DNA from: Heliocidaris erythrogramma
Lineage: Eukaryota > Echinodermata > Echinoidea > Camarodonta > Echinometridae
Assembly (NCBI GenBank): GCA_025617745.1
Contig: CM046866.1
Span: 12,903,725 to 12,967,724 of the forward strand
Reading direction: 5' to 3'
Length of the DNA stretch: 64,000 nucleotides
A program made the position numbers and the translations under genes. The notes under the pieces were generated by a model. The model was not told the origin of the DNA. It made no database searches and was given only the letters and a program-made list of their open reading frames with translations. Shown here one piece after another: positions 10,001-25,000 of the stretch (positions are counted from its first letter, which is position 1; each line of letters opens with the position of its first letter).

Positions 10001-13000
10001 CAGTATGATTGTACACATTAACATTCAATGGTCACAACATAAATCCTATCCGATTTACTTCGATTCCGTTCTCTTTATTTGGTTACACCTTACTAACACG
10101 GTTGCCCTCTTGCCAACCAATTACAAATCGACGAGTCCTTTTGAAATATCTGACGAGTGCACCTTGTGTCTTGACACTGAGATTCTCCACTTTGTGTTCC
10201 GCCTCAGAGACATTGCTCACATTTAATTCAGCAAGTAACAGGGCGCGTTGAATGATAAACCTAGGGCAAACATATAAAAAATGGTATACCGTTTCTCTCT
10301 CGTTACAAAAATCACACTTTCCAGTTGTGTGTCTTCCTGTCTTAAACAGGAAATCATTCAAACCCAAACCTGCCAAGCGTAATCTGTGAATCATTTTTTC
10401 ACTACTTTTGTCGGTGCAGAGATACTGAAATGATGGTTTTTCTGAGACCACTTTTTGGTATTTTCTTAATTTTGAGTTTGACCTGTCCCATCTCTTCTGC
10501 CATTCATTTTGTATGAAAATTCTTAAAATATGTTTGGTTTCTTGGATATTCAATCCATTATTAATCTCTATTCTTTGTTTTAGGGCTGTTTTCGCATAGA
10601 AATCAGCCGTTTCGTTCCCTTGGACCCCACAGTGAGATGGGATCCATTCTAAGCAGATTATTGTGCCTTTGTATTTTAGACATGTAGCGGTGATTATAAT
10701 TTCTTTTACGAAATTGTCGTTATTGTTTTCCTTGATTGCTTGAATAGCACTCAGAGAATCTGTCAAAATTACCACTTTATTATAAACATTCAAATTTTCA
10801 AGCCACCTTAGTGCCAAGACAATTGCGGCCAATTCTGATCTGTAAGATGATGTAAAATTTTGCATTCTTTTACATTCAACTACCCGCATTGCAGGCACAT
10901 AATAGCAAGCAGAGGCGCTGCCGTTTGCAGGGTCTCTAGAACCATCAGTATAAATATGGAGATTATTTTTCCACATTTTATTAATATACTCCACAGTTGT
11001 ATTGTATTGATAAAAAATGTTATCACTTTTTGACACAAGCTCATGTAGCGCCAATGACACTTCTGGTGGAGAGAGATGCCAAGGCGGCATGGGGGTAAAA
11101 GACATGAGTGATTCGTTTGCATGATACATGTATATTTCATCTTCCATAACTCTCAAACCAAATGGTTTACGCACTTTCTTATTCTTTTCATATTCAAATT
11201 GCCAGCAGTTCTTCAAGGAGGATTGGAGTGGATGTGTGGGGTTTTGCCTTATTTTTGCTTTGTATACCTTACTAAGCATGGATCTTCTTAGGTCGCGTGG
11301 TAATTCACCCGTGTCCACCTGTAAAGATTCTAAGGAAGTTCCCGGCAACGCCCCTGTACACAACTTCAGAGCTTGGTATTGAATAGTCAGCAAGAAGTTC
11401 TTCACATGATCATGAGCCGAATCATATGCCTCAGATGCATAATCCAAGAGTGGCCTAATGACCACCTTATAGAATTTCAGAAGGCTTTTATAGCTACTTC
11501 CCCAGGTAGTTCCCGCTAGTCTTTTCATGATATTTATTTTCTTTTTAGCTTTTGTTACAATCATATTTATATGCGGTCTCCATGTAAGCTTCCTGTCCAG
11601 CATTACACCTAAAAATAGATGTTCCTCCTTTGGTGGTAAAGGGACCCCATCTAAGTCAATCTGTACAATTTTGTTAGTATTGCTGAAAAATAAAGTAACA
11701 GACTTTTCTTTAGAAAGGGTAAAACCCCATTTGTTGAACCACTCATTTAGGTTGTTTACGTAGATTTGTACTTTTCTTTTCAGAAAATCTATGTTTTTCC
11801 CACTCTTCCATATTACACAGTCATCAGCGTATGTCGAAATATTGACAGATGCGTCCATCGGTATATCCGATAACATCAAATTAAAAAGGACAGGACTAAG
11901 TGAGCTGCCCTGGGGCAGCCCTTCCTCTATGTTGTGTGTTACTGAGTAGCACTGATTTGCCCGGACCTGGAAAGAGCGCCCACTTAAGTAGTTCCATAAG
12001 AACCTAACAGTGTTGCCTTGGAAACCAAGTTTGTTCAGTTTATAAATCAATCCTTTCTTCCACAGTCTGTCATAAGCCTTCTCCATATCAAAGAAAACGG
12101 CCAGGGTGTGTTCTTTATTACCAATACTCTTTTGAATGTCATTTTCTAGTTGGGTTATATTGTCTTTTGTGCTTCTTGCTTTTCTAAAAGCACTATGACA
12201 ATTTGGTAACAGACAATGTTTTTCCGTAAACCATGTCATTCGTTCCTTGATAATTTTCTCAACTATTTTGATGAAACAGGTAGTAAGAGATATAGGCCTA
12301 TAGGAAGAAACATCTGTAGCTACCTTGTGTGGTTTCAATATTGGGACAATAACATAATGCTTGCATTGGGTGGGAACAATTCCTGTTACCCATATGTTAT
12401 TCATGATATTTAACATTACTTCTCTCCATTTGTATGAGAGATTTTGATATACTTCATACCCAATGCCATCTCTACCTGGAGAAGACTCTTTACAGGTTTT
12501 TAATATTATACTTAATTCATACATGGTAAAGGGTTCATCAGGGACACTACTACTCTGTGCATCACTAAAGGATGATATGATATCGTCACATTGGCTAGCA
12601 ATTTCTTTTTGTTCAGGGGTATTAACCTTGCCCTGAAAACTTTCGTTAATGGTTTTAAAATGGCTGGCGAAAGTATCCGCGACTTCACTGTCAGTGATTG
12701 CGGAACAATCCTCTCTCATGAGAACAATGTTTTTCCTGGTTGAAATACCATCATTATTGATCCTTTTGATCATACTCCAGATATTCGATAGAGGGGTAAA
12801 ACGATCAATGTTCTGACAGTATTTTTCCCAGTATAATCTTTTAGCTTGCCTTAAAGTTCTTTGAGCGATAGCTCTTTTCTTCTTGAAATCCTCCACTAAA
12901 TCAGCAGAGGGTATTACATAACTTTTCAGTTTGCTCCTTGCCCTATTTCTCTCCTTTATTCTAGAGGAGCATTCTTTATTCCACCATGGCACAGGGTTTT

Positions 13001-16000
13001 TCTTTATTTTCTTTGTCGCCCGATGTGCTTTCACTTTTTCCAGGGAAAACCTAATTGTTTCCATGAAAGTTTGGTACTCTATAACCTTACCTTCATTCTG
13101 TAAGGTATCCCATTGTTCCTCAGTTAGATGCCTAAATTCATCCCAATTTACATTCTTTGTGGATAGCATTGAACAAATTTGTTGGGATTGATCAATCTTT
13201 GTATGTGTACTATTCTCATTCAATATGTTCAATTGGCATAACAGTGGGTAATGGTCACTTCCCAAACTATTGTTCAGGACTTGCCATGTTGTTTTGTTAG
13301 CTGTACAAGGAGGGGCTAAGGTTAGATCCAAACAAGAAAAATTACCCGTGTGGTAGTCTACTCTAGTAGCACTCCCATCATTCAAAATAACTAGGTTTCT
13401 CTCGTTTGCAAACTCTTCCACTACTTTACCATTTGTATCTGTTTTCTGGCTACCCCATAAAGTGTTGTGTGCATTAAAATCTCCTATTATGATTGTGTGC
13501 TTTTCCTTCACAACATTGTTAAATAATTCATTTAACGAACCAATGCTGAGTTTGTTACATGGGTTATAGAAATTGACTATATTCACAGAAACGTTATCAT
13601 GCAATAAAACTTGTAATGATATGATTTCTAAATCATCGTGTTTGAAAACTCTATTGTAATTTAGTTTAGAATACACGTATATTGCACACCCACCCCGAGT
13701 TCCTCCTTGTCTATTTCTATATTCACATATATAATCTGGAATTTGCATAATACATCCATCGTCAAACCACGTTTCTTGAATACAGATAATTTCAAAGGGT
13801 CTTGTTTGCTGATTTAAAAAACTAATTAACTCATCCCCGTGGCATCCAAGACCCTGTGCATTCCACTGGAGAATGCTGAAAGCCACGAGTGTAACAAGGC
13901 TAGTGGAATAGGCCATGAATGGTCTGTAATTCATCTACGGTGGGATGTAAGCCCAGTGTATCTTTCAAGATATGTGTAATTTCATCAAATGGGTTACAAT
14001 CTGGCTTTGTGACTATTCTGATTAATCTGATAAAGAAAGAGACAAGTGTGATGTCGGGGACACCTTTCAAGAAATTTCTATTGTTTTGGTCTGTATTTTC
14101 AGACTTATTGCTTGTCGTATCCGTTTTGGTAGAAAATTGCGAGCCGGAGACGATTTCCATATCGGTTTGATCGGAATCTACAATTGTTAAATTCTCTTTC
14201 CGAGTATTTATTTTGTCATTTTCTTTTATTACATTCTTAAGTTCTGAGTTCTTAAACTGTTTTTCCTGCTTATGTTCCTCATTTTGTTCTGAGTGTAGTT
14301 TCACTGCCTGTGCAAAAGAAATTCGATTTTGTATTTTAATTTGCTGCACTTCTTGTGCTTCTTTCGATGACTCGCATCCTTTATAAGCGGCCGAATGGTT
14401 ACCATTGCAATTTACACATTTGAAATGTTGTCTCTCCAGCTCGCAACTTTCTACCGAATGCCCTAGGCCACACCTAGGGCACCTCTCCTTGGCTTTACAT
14501 CCTATTGCTAAATGCCCGTATCTTTGGCATTTGTAGCACCTGGGTACTGGTGGAATGTATTCCTTGACTCTTATCTGCTGGAAGCAAAATTCAACATATT
14601 CAGGAACTTGAGGGGTAGAGAAAAACAGTATGATAGTTTTTAGGGGCTTCAAATCACCTTCAATTCTTTTTTTCATTCTCTCAACTTTCACTACCCTACT
14701 TCGTTCTAGCTCTTGCAGAATATCTTCCTCAGATGTCTCAAGAGAAATCCCAAATATGACCCCTTTCGAGGCGTAGGTTTTTTCCTCTGCTTTTACTGCA
14801 ATTTTGCCGATCTCCGGTATCTGGGTTAAGGCTTTATATTGCCTGTCATTTCTGCATTTTACTAAGAGCCCCTTCCCACCTCGAACAAACTTAATGTAGT
14901 CTGGGGGAGACCTACAAGCCTTTTCTATATCTTTCTTGATAGTTAGCTGATTTACTGCGCTCAGGTTTTTATTTCTCTCTATGGGTACTAAGAGCACCTT
15001 AAGGTCTGTTTTTTTGGCGTTTTCACCTGTTTTGAGCGGAGTTGACGGCGGGGTGCCGAAGTCGGTATCCGCCGCCAACTCCTCCACATCACTTAAACTA
15101 CCCTCTCTCATCCTTTTTTTGGCTAATTTTAGTTTTCTTATTACTTGAAAACCTCCATCATCTACTGAGGGCTTCAGATGAGTTTGATTCTCTGCCACTG
15201 GAGTGGCGCCCGCCATTTGTGGTTTTGGCGGGAAATTTAAACAAAAGCTATATGGTGCAGGTGCAGAGTGCGTGAACGGCCCAAAAATGTCAGCTTACCC
15301 TTCTGCAATCCGAATATCCCCCAAACTGAAAGCAAATCCAAAATGATCCGAAGTATATGTCCAAAATATATCCAAAATACAGAATCCAAAATCCAAAATC
15401 CAAAAGTAATCCCCTGTTTATGCTCCGTATCATTTAATCTGTGTTTTTAAAAAAAATACAGAAAAGTGAAGCACACTGCACTCCCATCATTTCCTTTTGC
15501 TACTGCTTTTTTGTTTTTCCTTCTTTTTAAGCTGTATCATGTGTGGAAGAGGCTAAATGTTGATATAAATCAAACTCTGTACATCCCACCTCTCTGGTAA
15601 ATTTATTTTGTTGCAATATTCACAGGAAACCAGGGGCAAAAGATTTTACATCTAGGGCAGGCTGGCTCTGAAGTAAAGCAGCAGTCTTGGAAATGGTGGA
15701 TGGGGGTGGTATTTAATCTTTTATTTTATTAAAGTGGCATTAAACTGGTAGAACTGGAACAGCGCCATCTTACAGTGACTACTAAATTAAGATTATCATT
15801 TAGAAATTAATTGCACTTTATTTTGAATTTGACAAACAGCTTGTTTGGATAATAGGTACATTTTATACTTCAAACTATCATTTTTTACTTTGCAAATATG
15901 GAAAATTGCCTACAGTTACATTCAAAGCTTCTACCAACTACAATGGTGCAAGATGGGAAAATGAGAGGCACAGATACATGTACTTTTCAAATCCTGTTAA

Positions 16001-19000
16001 AAGATGGCACTATTTACGAGCTATAGTTTACTGTCACTTTAAAAGGAAACACATCAACAATATGATCAGTCATTCTAGTTTTCTGGCTGGGTAGACATAG
16101 ATACATGTAGTTCTGTGTAAGCAATGTCTCTTAGTACACACCATGTCTTATAGGAAACCAGGAGCAAGATAAATACATCTGGGGCAGGCTGGCTCCGACA
16201 GCAAAGCAACTGCCTTGGAAATGGTGAATGGGGGTGGTATTTTGATCTTTTACTTTTGTCAAAGGTAACACATCAACAATATGACAAGTCATTCTAGGAT
16301 AATGGCTGAGTAGTGGCTGCGTACACGGATACAAACATGTAGTTCCATGCAAGCAATCTATGTTGTTTTCTGATATATGTGTTATGACAATGTAAAGTGT
16401 TTTAGCGTATTCACATATCTTAATAGTGTTAATGTGAAGCACACTTTGCAAAAATCATCTTATTATGCTGACACTTCCTCTTCTCATTTTTTTTTTTGTG
16501 GGGGGGGGAGGGGGAGTGGGGGAAGAGTTACTGTTTCATTTGTGAACAAAGCTGAATAGGAGTAAGTTTGCCAAAAAAGTGAGGGCTAAAAGCTTCCAAA
16601 TTGGTTAAGAGCTACTGAAGCGCTTGTATTAACTAATAAAGTGTATCATGTACTCCACGATATAAAGTATAACAGGTTTCCAGACAACCCCCCCCCCCCC
16701 CCCCCCCCAATGTCTCTTGTCGGTGAAACTGGAAGAGGCATAACACATTATTGTTCAAGGCTGGGTTAAGAGTACGTACATTGTTTGAAAAACCGATACT
16801 ATTGTCAGAAAGTGCACATATCAAATAGTGTCTTAAATAAAACTGCATTTAACATGGTGCAATACATCACACTGTATCAAACATATTGCCTACAATCAAT
16901 CATAACAAACAATGAAAAATCTGACTTATCCGGGTTGGGCTGATCAATTAATCAAACGCCAGACGGATTAAAGTGATTTATTTTGTTCATGACTAAGTAC
17001 AGAAGTATGTGGCTCTCAACACACATGAGGACAGCATGTTTAATGAATACTTCGAAGGTGAAACAACCTTCTAAAAAGATAGTATGCTTTTATGACTCAT
17101 CACTCATATAAGATCAGCCACATCAAAAGAATCACCGGACTATCATAAAGCCTTCTGAGGGCAAAATTTAAAATGTGTCACAACCATTTATCTATCTTCT
17201 AGTTTGTATACAAGTACATGTATATACATGTACTTGTTCCTGATCTTTTTATTTCAATCAATTTGTGGAAAATAAATGAACTGAACTAAACTTAACCATG
17301 TTTAGTAGGCCCAAATCATCTGAAGGTACTTTTAAAGTCTTTTTAAAGTTTGAAGCAAATAGTTCACTTAATACATGAAAAATTTTCTAACAGTTTCGAT
17401 TTGTTTTCTCTACACATCATTAGAGAATGCATACAGATAATCTGAAATAAAACTTGCCTTTATATTATGAACTAAAATTGCAGTTTCAGGCACATTTAGC
17501 ATCATGTGATTTCAAAGTTAAAAACAAAAAATATCCTTCAGGAACTTCTATTAATTATACTCTTAATGATTCAATGTTCATTATTGCTAAAAAGGAAAAA
17601 CTTCCAAGTTTGTTGAGTCATCAGTAATCATGTAAATTTATAACTGTTGGGTCATGAGTATCTTTATCGAATCTGCTTTATCTTCCTAAAGCACTCTACC
17701 CAGTTGAAGATGTCCAAGGTACTTGGTCATTCCATGTCCCATTTGTAACCAAGTATCATGGAATTTACAACATAATAAACATTTGAAACTATTATTTTCC
17801 TTGAAAATTTGCCCGAGCCCAGCTTATAGCAGCGCTATCAGTATTACAAATACTTATTACGTACACTCAAATCCGTGATGTGGTCGGTACACCTTGGACG
17901 TCTTCCCATAAACAGAAAAAGCTTCAGGGATTTTTTTTCTACTATACCTTCCATTTCTCTCAACTTGGCAACCTTAGGCTTCAGTCCATCTCTCAGCTCA
18001 TTTATCTCTTCATCAAGCTTCTTCTGATCTGTTATGTAATTTTATAAAAAAATGGACCAAGTCAAATCCTGCATGTATCGATGACTCATGGAACACAAGA
18101 AATGTGACCTTTATATACATGTACATGTACAGGTGGTTTTGAATCACAGGTTCCCATTTATATAGGTATCAATGAGAAACACTTTCATTACAGAATCAGT
18201 CTTCATAGAAGGTGAATTGACTGTATATAAATCCAAGTTGAAGACAAACACTTTCCTAATTCAGCAACAGAGAAACCCAAACACAAAATACTCATTTCTT
18301 GACAAAGCAGAAAAATTCAAAGGAACAGTCAAACGGCATACCAAAGCTTTATATCTTGATCTCATAAGAGCACATTACTAGAATGAAAGATATTTGTGTT
18401 ATAAATGAAATAGCAATTTTCATATTCTTATGGCAGAACAGATTGGAACACAGTGAAACTGATTGCAAATAGTTAATTTCAAATTGACATCAGCATTCAA
18501 TAATATCAAGGTATTTTACCAACTAGGAGCACCTGGAACCACCTCTATGGTCCTGCAATTTCTTGGGATTAAGGTTACGGTTTTCTCACACCCATGGGAC
18601 ATTTTTAGTTCAAGTCCCATTGGTCCTACATCTCATTAAGAATTTCAGGGTGAAGATTAGGCTTAGGGTTCATTCCTGGATCTAGGAACATAGGTAGGTT
18701 TTACTGGACCAATAGGTAACCCTGTTGTAAGCATCTCACCTTCTGTCAGCATGGTCTTCACGTTCTTAGCTGGCAGTTTGATGAAAGTATTCCCAAAGCC
18801 AACCCATGTTTTGATTTCTTGAATTGTATAACAAACAAAAAAATAAGTTGTTTAATCTGCAAACCGTATAATCATATTATATTCTATGGAATCAAGTAAT
18901 CAACAAAGGCTTTAGCAGCATGTAGCATGTTCTATAGTCTTTGAACTATGTAAAACTATATTGATCAATAAAAAGTGTACTTTAGCTGTGTATACGATTT

Positions 19001-22000
19001 ATAACACCAATGTGTATTGCTCTAGCAATAATTCATCAAGTATAACTCTCTGCACTTATTCATGTACGTATACACAGTTTAATAAAATTTGACATCAATG
19101 TTATTTATTCACATTGATGAACTAGTGATGACATTGGTATAGAAACGCAATGCCTCTAGCACAGTGCAGCTTCAATCGCAAAGGCGTTTTAATATTTTAG
19201 AACACAAACACAATTATCATTACAATAATACTGGAAGTAAAAAAATTGATCTAATTCCTACCTTTTTTGCTCTTCTGTGCTGAAGGAGATTCTGTCTGGT
19301 GTTTAAGGGCTCGTACTGCCTCCCTACTTTGGTTCCTTTTGCGATCAAGATCTACAATCTGAAATGTAACAAAGCAATGTCAGAACAAAAAGTTGACAAT
19401 CCTAGAAGGAAACATGGTGATATGATGAGAAAACTTTGCAAAATGAGGGGAAGGATATAGTCTTAATTCTTTTGTAGCAACAAGGTACAAAACCAAGAAA
19501 GTGGTAATTAGTTTCTTTTATTCATGTGCATGGTGCATGCAGCCTGGTTGAACCGTGAACCACAGTTAAAGCTGGTTGACAAATAAAGTGCCATTGGCAA
19601 CCTCTGCTAAGCTTAACACTCCAATACCACAGAGGATTGCAATAGAAAGTAATTTCCTCCATAATTACTTTGCGATGCAGTACAATTAGAGATGAAATTC
19701 TTAGAATGAAATGAGGTAAGAATAATAACAGATTTCGCTTTCCTCGTGTATAATTTTAAGAGCCAATACAAGAGAGTCCAATAGAGAGAGATCAGGGGAG
19801 CGTTTCGTCAAATGTTTTGTCAGTGATTTTTACCGACAAATTGGCTCTCAGCCAATCAGATGCAAGGATTTCAGTAGCTTATAACAGTTGTCGGTAAAAA
19901 TCACTGACAAAACACTTGATGAAACGCTCCCCAGCAAGCTGAGGTTGAACAAGTCTCATTTGACTCTGAAAGCTCCATTCACATGTTAGGTGTAAGGAGG
20001 ATGGAAATTGGGGAAGTCCTTTCCCTTCATTCCCTTCATTCCCTTCATTCCTTTGAGAAAAAGGATCTTCATTTCCATCTTGGAGATATTTTCTTTTCTC
20101 CTTTTGCTTTGCTCAAATGCAACAACTCAACAACTCAGAGACAACACAGAATTTTCCTGTGATGCCTCTGGCCTACTCGCCAAGAATGCCTCTCTGAAGT
20201 AGGCCTACTCTGAAGGAGAAAGTGCTCAAGGCCATTTAATTCCCTTCTTGCTATCCTATTGTTTTTAATTTTGGGACCCTCGAACAGGAAAAAGGCAGAC
20301 ATCAAAATCATAAATGCGATTAGTGCTGTAATATCTTGGTTATATAATTATCCGTTTAACGGTGAGTGATCTAACATGATTTTGAACACATGGGACACAG
20401 GCATAACATAAATGAGAGATTTGACACAAAAGCCATTATTTTCCTCTTTTTAATCGTAATAGTGCTAAAGAGCATCTACCTACCAAATTTTGAGCTTAAA
20501 ATGTCTTATTTATTGATATTTTGTAATTTTCAAAGTGAGTTTAAGCTTCAAAATGTTGATAGAGTCTACTACTCCGTTGATAGGCGCAGCCATATTGTCT
20601 ATCAAATCGTGTGTGTGTGTGTGTGTGTGTAATTGGATTTTTACAGACGTGTATCAATGTAAGATCTGATCAGGAGAGGGTGCCAGAGAGCTTTACACAG
20701 AGCGCGTGGATAAGAGAGAGTTGGGACACGGGCATAATAAGCCTACGTGTACGCAGTCTTTGTTTAAAACATGGCGGATCATGTATGTGAAAGGGAACTA
20801 TCCCAATAGTTCCCTTTCACGTACATTCTCTATGAGAGGGAACTTTTTGAAGCCCCATGAAATGACTGACCAATCAGAAGCGACCTCCAGTGTCAGGACT
20901 CTCTGTATGGATAGCTTTGGCTTTACACAGAGCTAAGTAGCTAGAGCTGATTTTACACATATTTACATAAAGCTTTGCATATTCATGAGTACCAAAATGG
21001 CAGCCCCATTGCTAAACGATTATCGGCATTTGAAGCTAGAACCAACTTTTAAACCCCAAAATAACAAGAAACTAGAAATGTGCATTGCTGGGGCCGCGCA
21101 ATGCTAAATGTATCCCCCGGCACTGGCAGCAATTTGAAGGAGGGACAAAGACCCTCCCCCATCCCCTCCCTCAAACAAAAGGATGGTGTAGAAATTAGAT
21201 GTGTAGGTTTCACTAAGACACATCTTCATATAAAATTTGAAAGAAATCCATCAAGAAATGTGGCCTGCAGAGTGCACTCACGCCATGCCCTGAAGTATGA
21301 CCTTTGACCCTATAAAAGACGGAACACTGGGGGCAGCATCACCAAAAACTATAGGTTTTTAGATTACACCAAGAGACACCTTCATGCAAAATTTGAGTGC
21401 AAGAGTGCAAGAAATGGAAAAATGACCTTTGACCCTATAAAGGACGGAACAATGAGGGCAGCATCACCAAAAATTAAATATGTGTAGATTATACCAAGAT
21501 ACATCTCCATACAAAATTTGAATGAAATCCGTCAAGAAATGCAGAAGTAAGAGTGCACAAAATGAGCTCTGACCCTATAAAGGACGGAACAATGAGGGCA
21601 GCATCACCAAACAGTAAAGATGTGTAGATTATACCAAGATACATCTCCATACAAAATTTGAAAGAAATCCATCAAGAAATGTGGCCTGCAGAGTGCACTC
21701 ACGCCATTCCCTGAAGTATGACCTTTGACCCTATAAAAAACGGAACACTGGTGGCAGCATCACCAAAAACTATAGGTTTTTAGATTACACCAAGAGACAC
21801 CTTCATGGAAAATTTGAACGAAATCCGTCGAGAAATGCAGAAGAGTGCAAGAAATGGAAAAATGACCTTTGACCCTATAAAGGACGGAACAATGAGAGCA
21901 GCATCACCAAAACTTAAATATGTGTAGATTATACCAAGAAACATCTCCATACAAAATTTGAATGAAATCCGTCAAGAAATGCAGAAGTAAGAGTGCACAA

Positions 22001-25000
22001 AAGGGACAAATGAGCTTTGACCCTATAAAGGACGGAACAATGAGGGCAGCATCACCAAACAGTAAAGATGTGTAGATTGTACCAAGATACATCTCCATAC
22101 AAAATTTGAAAGAAATCCATCAAGAAATGTGGCCTGCAGAGTGAACTCACGCCATCCCTTGAAGTATGACCTTTGACCCTATAAAAGACGGGACACTGGT
22201 GGCAGCATCACCAAAAAGTACAGATTTTTAGATTACACCAAGGGACACCTTCATGCAAAATTTGAACGAAATCCGTCGAGAAATGCAGAAGTAAGAGTGC
22301 AAGAAATGGAAAAATGACCTTTGACCCTATAAAGGACGGAACAATGAGGGCAGCATCACCCAAAATTAAACATGTGTAGATTATACCAAGATACATCTCA
22401 ATACAAAATTTGAACAAAATCCGTTGAGAAATGTGGCCTGCAGAGCGCACTCACGCCATGCCCTGAAGTATGACCTTTGACCCTATAAAAGACGGAACAC
22501 TGGTGGCAGCATCACCAAACACTATAGGTTTTTAAATTACACCAAGAGACACCTTCATGCAAAATTTGAACGAAATCCGTTGAGAAATGTGACCGCCAGA
22601 GCGCACACAAGAGTACACACAAGACATCTATCAAAATATGACCTTTGACCCTATAAAAGACGGAACACTGGGGGCAGCATCACCAAAATCTATAGGGTTC
22701 CAGATTTTACCAAGAGACACCTTCATACAAAATTTGAACAAAATCCGTTGAGAAATGTGACCGCTAGAGCGCACACAAACTATCCCCAAAAATATGGCCT
22801 TTTACCCTTTTACCCGGCGGCGAAACGCTGCTGAATCCAAAGTATCCTCCGGCATACTGCCGGGGGATACAATAAGACATTATAAAATAAAATCATGGTA
22901 GGTAAATTGATACTTTTTAGCACTGTTATGAATAAAAAATAGGAAAAATTTTTATAGCAAGTTTTATGTTTTGCTTTTGGACATTCCCATGTATTCAAAA
23001 TCATGTAGAATCTAGCATTTTTCATGGCTAACCGAAAACCGTGAAATCCCTACGGCTTTTGGACCTCACGGTCGTTTTCCGAACGTTTAACCGTCTGGTT
23101 ACAGCATTAACAGCAATAAAATGCGATAGTCTTAATAAAATATGAAACAGACACACTACAGACTGTTTCCTTTTTTTATAGTATTTAAAAGACTGTAATG
23201 GGATAACTTCCTGCAGTAGCCAGGCACCCGTTCTCAAACTCATGTGAGAGTTCCAAAGGAGCCAAATGGTCAGCTACCATGGTACACAAAAACAGCATGA
23301 ACATGCCACTTGAGGAAAGAAATAGAGATCCAATTGATAGAATCAATTTTTATCTAATCATATTTTAATTAAAAGGCAAATCCCCCCTTTGGGTTTGGGT
23401 TGCAGGTGACCTTTAAATGTATTTTTGATACATGTACACCCTGTATATGATAAACTACAAAGCGGCACTGCGTGCATGGTGCTGAATTTGGTTGTAATAA
23501 ATTGTAGAGTCACAGTGTCTGCCCTCAATAATTGTCATCTGAATCGAGTCACCATCTCAGAAGGGCTTTTACTAAGTAGTCGGGTCGCGGCACGGTGCAG
23601 CGCAGCTCGCTGAATAGAAATTTTCTTACATTGAATTTTATGGCATCTTCAGAAATGATAGAAGGATAAAGATTAACGTGAGGAAGGTGGAGGAGAAAAT
23701 GATAAAAGGAAACAATGAACATCCTAATGAGAGCAAGGATGGAAAGAAGGGTGAGAGGTCCAAAGCAGTCAACTACAGGCCCGTGTCGTTGACTTCAATT
23801 GTCTGCAAGACATTGGAACACATTGTCTGCAGCAACATTTTTGACCATCTTGATGACCACAACATTTTGTCGGAAGCTCAGCATGGATGCCGGTAGAGAT
23901 GATCTTGCACATCTCAACTCCTTCTCACCATTCAAGATCTTTCCAGTAGCAGCGATGCAAGGGACCAGATAGACGTAATCCTGCTAGATCTATCCAAGGC
24001 TTTCGTCAAGGTCCCACATAGCTAGTTCTCCCGTATATAACATATTGCAACATTGTATGGGCTAATTGTGGTTCGACAAAAATCAATTCTATTTTTAAAC
24101 TACAAAAGAGAGCAATACGTATTTGTACGGGATCGCATTTCTTAACTCACACTGACCCTTATTCCATAAACTTAAAACACTAAAAAATTTCGACTTGAAT
24201 ACTATCCAAGTAGCAGTCATAATGTTCAAGTACATTAATAATCAACTTCCACCATCCTTTGATAACATGTTTAAGTTTAATAGTTCTGTTCATTCCTACC
24301 CTACTCGCATTTCTGGAAATTTCCATCTTACAAATCCCAAATTATCAATAACACATAAATCTGTAAGACATTCTGGTCCAGACATTTGGAATAATTTTCC
24401 CGATAACATAAAATCTTGTTCAACCATCTACTCCTTAAAAGCTACACTTAAACGAAAGATACTACAATCATACGTGCCCACGCTTTAAATTAGTATTTAC
24501 TATTTGCACCCGCACCTGCAATTGCACTGCACCCACTTGATCACACAGTTTTACCAAGAGAGTTATGTCGCCTAATCTTTTTTACGAGGCCGCCATCCAT
24601 TTCCAGCCTAACTGCTCACGATGGCGGTCTCCTGCGTTCTAAATTACCTCTCTAGTTTATTGGAGAAAAATATTTACATAGGTCTATTACATTCCTTAAT
24701 CTTGTATGCTTTGTCTTGTTTATTATTGTATACTATTATTGTACATGATTTTTTACTTATGTAATACTTATGTAAAAATTTGATTTATTGTATGTTATTA
24801 GAACGCAGAAATAAAAGCAAACAAACAAACATAGAAGACTCCTACACAAGATCCAATACTATGGAATACGAGGTACTACCCACAGCTGGATTAAGGAACT
24901 CCTTGCTGGTCGCTCACAGAGGGTAGTACTTGACGGATGCACTTCTCACACCTCCTCCATCCTGTCAGGTGTTCCGCAAGGGAGTGTCGTAGGACCTCTT

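Larger units (their letters stand above)
9985..15240 (-). mobile_element. Full-length I-type non-LTR retrotransposon (Nimb/I-like)
   Basis: Two long overlapping reading frames on the minus strand make a complete LINE: a gag-like ORF1 with three zinc knuckles and an ORF2 with endonuclease, reverse transcriptase and RNase H. An RNase H after the RT is typical of the I superfamily. A (TA)n run next to an A/T homopolymer at 9970-10001 marks the 3' end. The 5' end should lie just beyond the ORF1 start, near 15240. It sits in PDRG1 intron 4 in the same orientation. No convincing target-site duplication was found by eye. The clade is a guess from domain order and ORF1 type. Confidence 0.85.

Noticed and set aside
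9960..10001. A-run plus TA repeat as a plus-strand poly(A) tail of another element
   Set aside because: It abuts the 3' end of the minus-strand retrotransposon and no plus-strand element ends there; its exact role in the tail is unresolved.
10005..14170. Plus-strand open frames over the retrotransposon
   Set aside because: Antisense shadows of ORF1 and ORF2.
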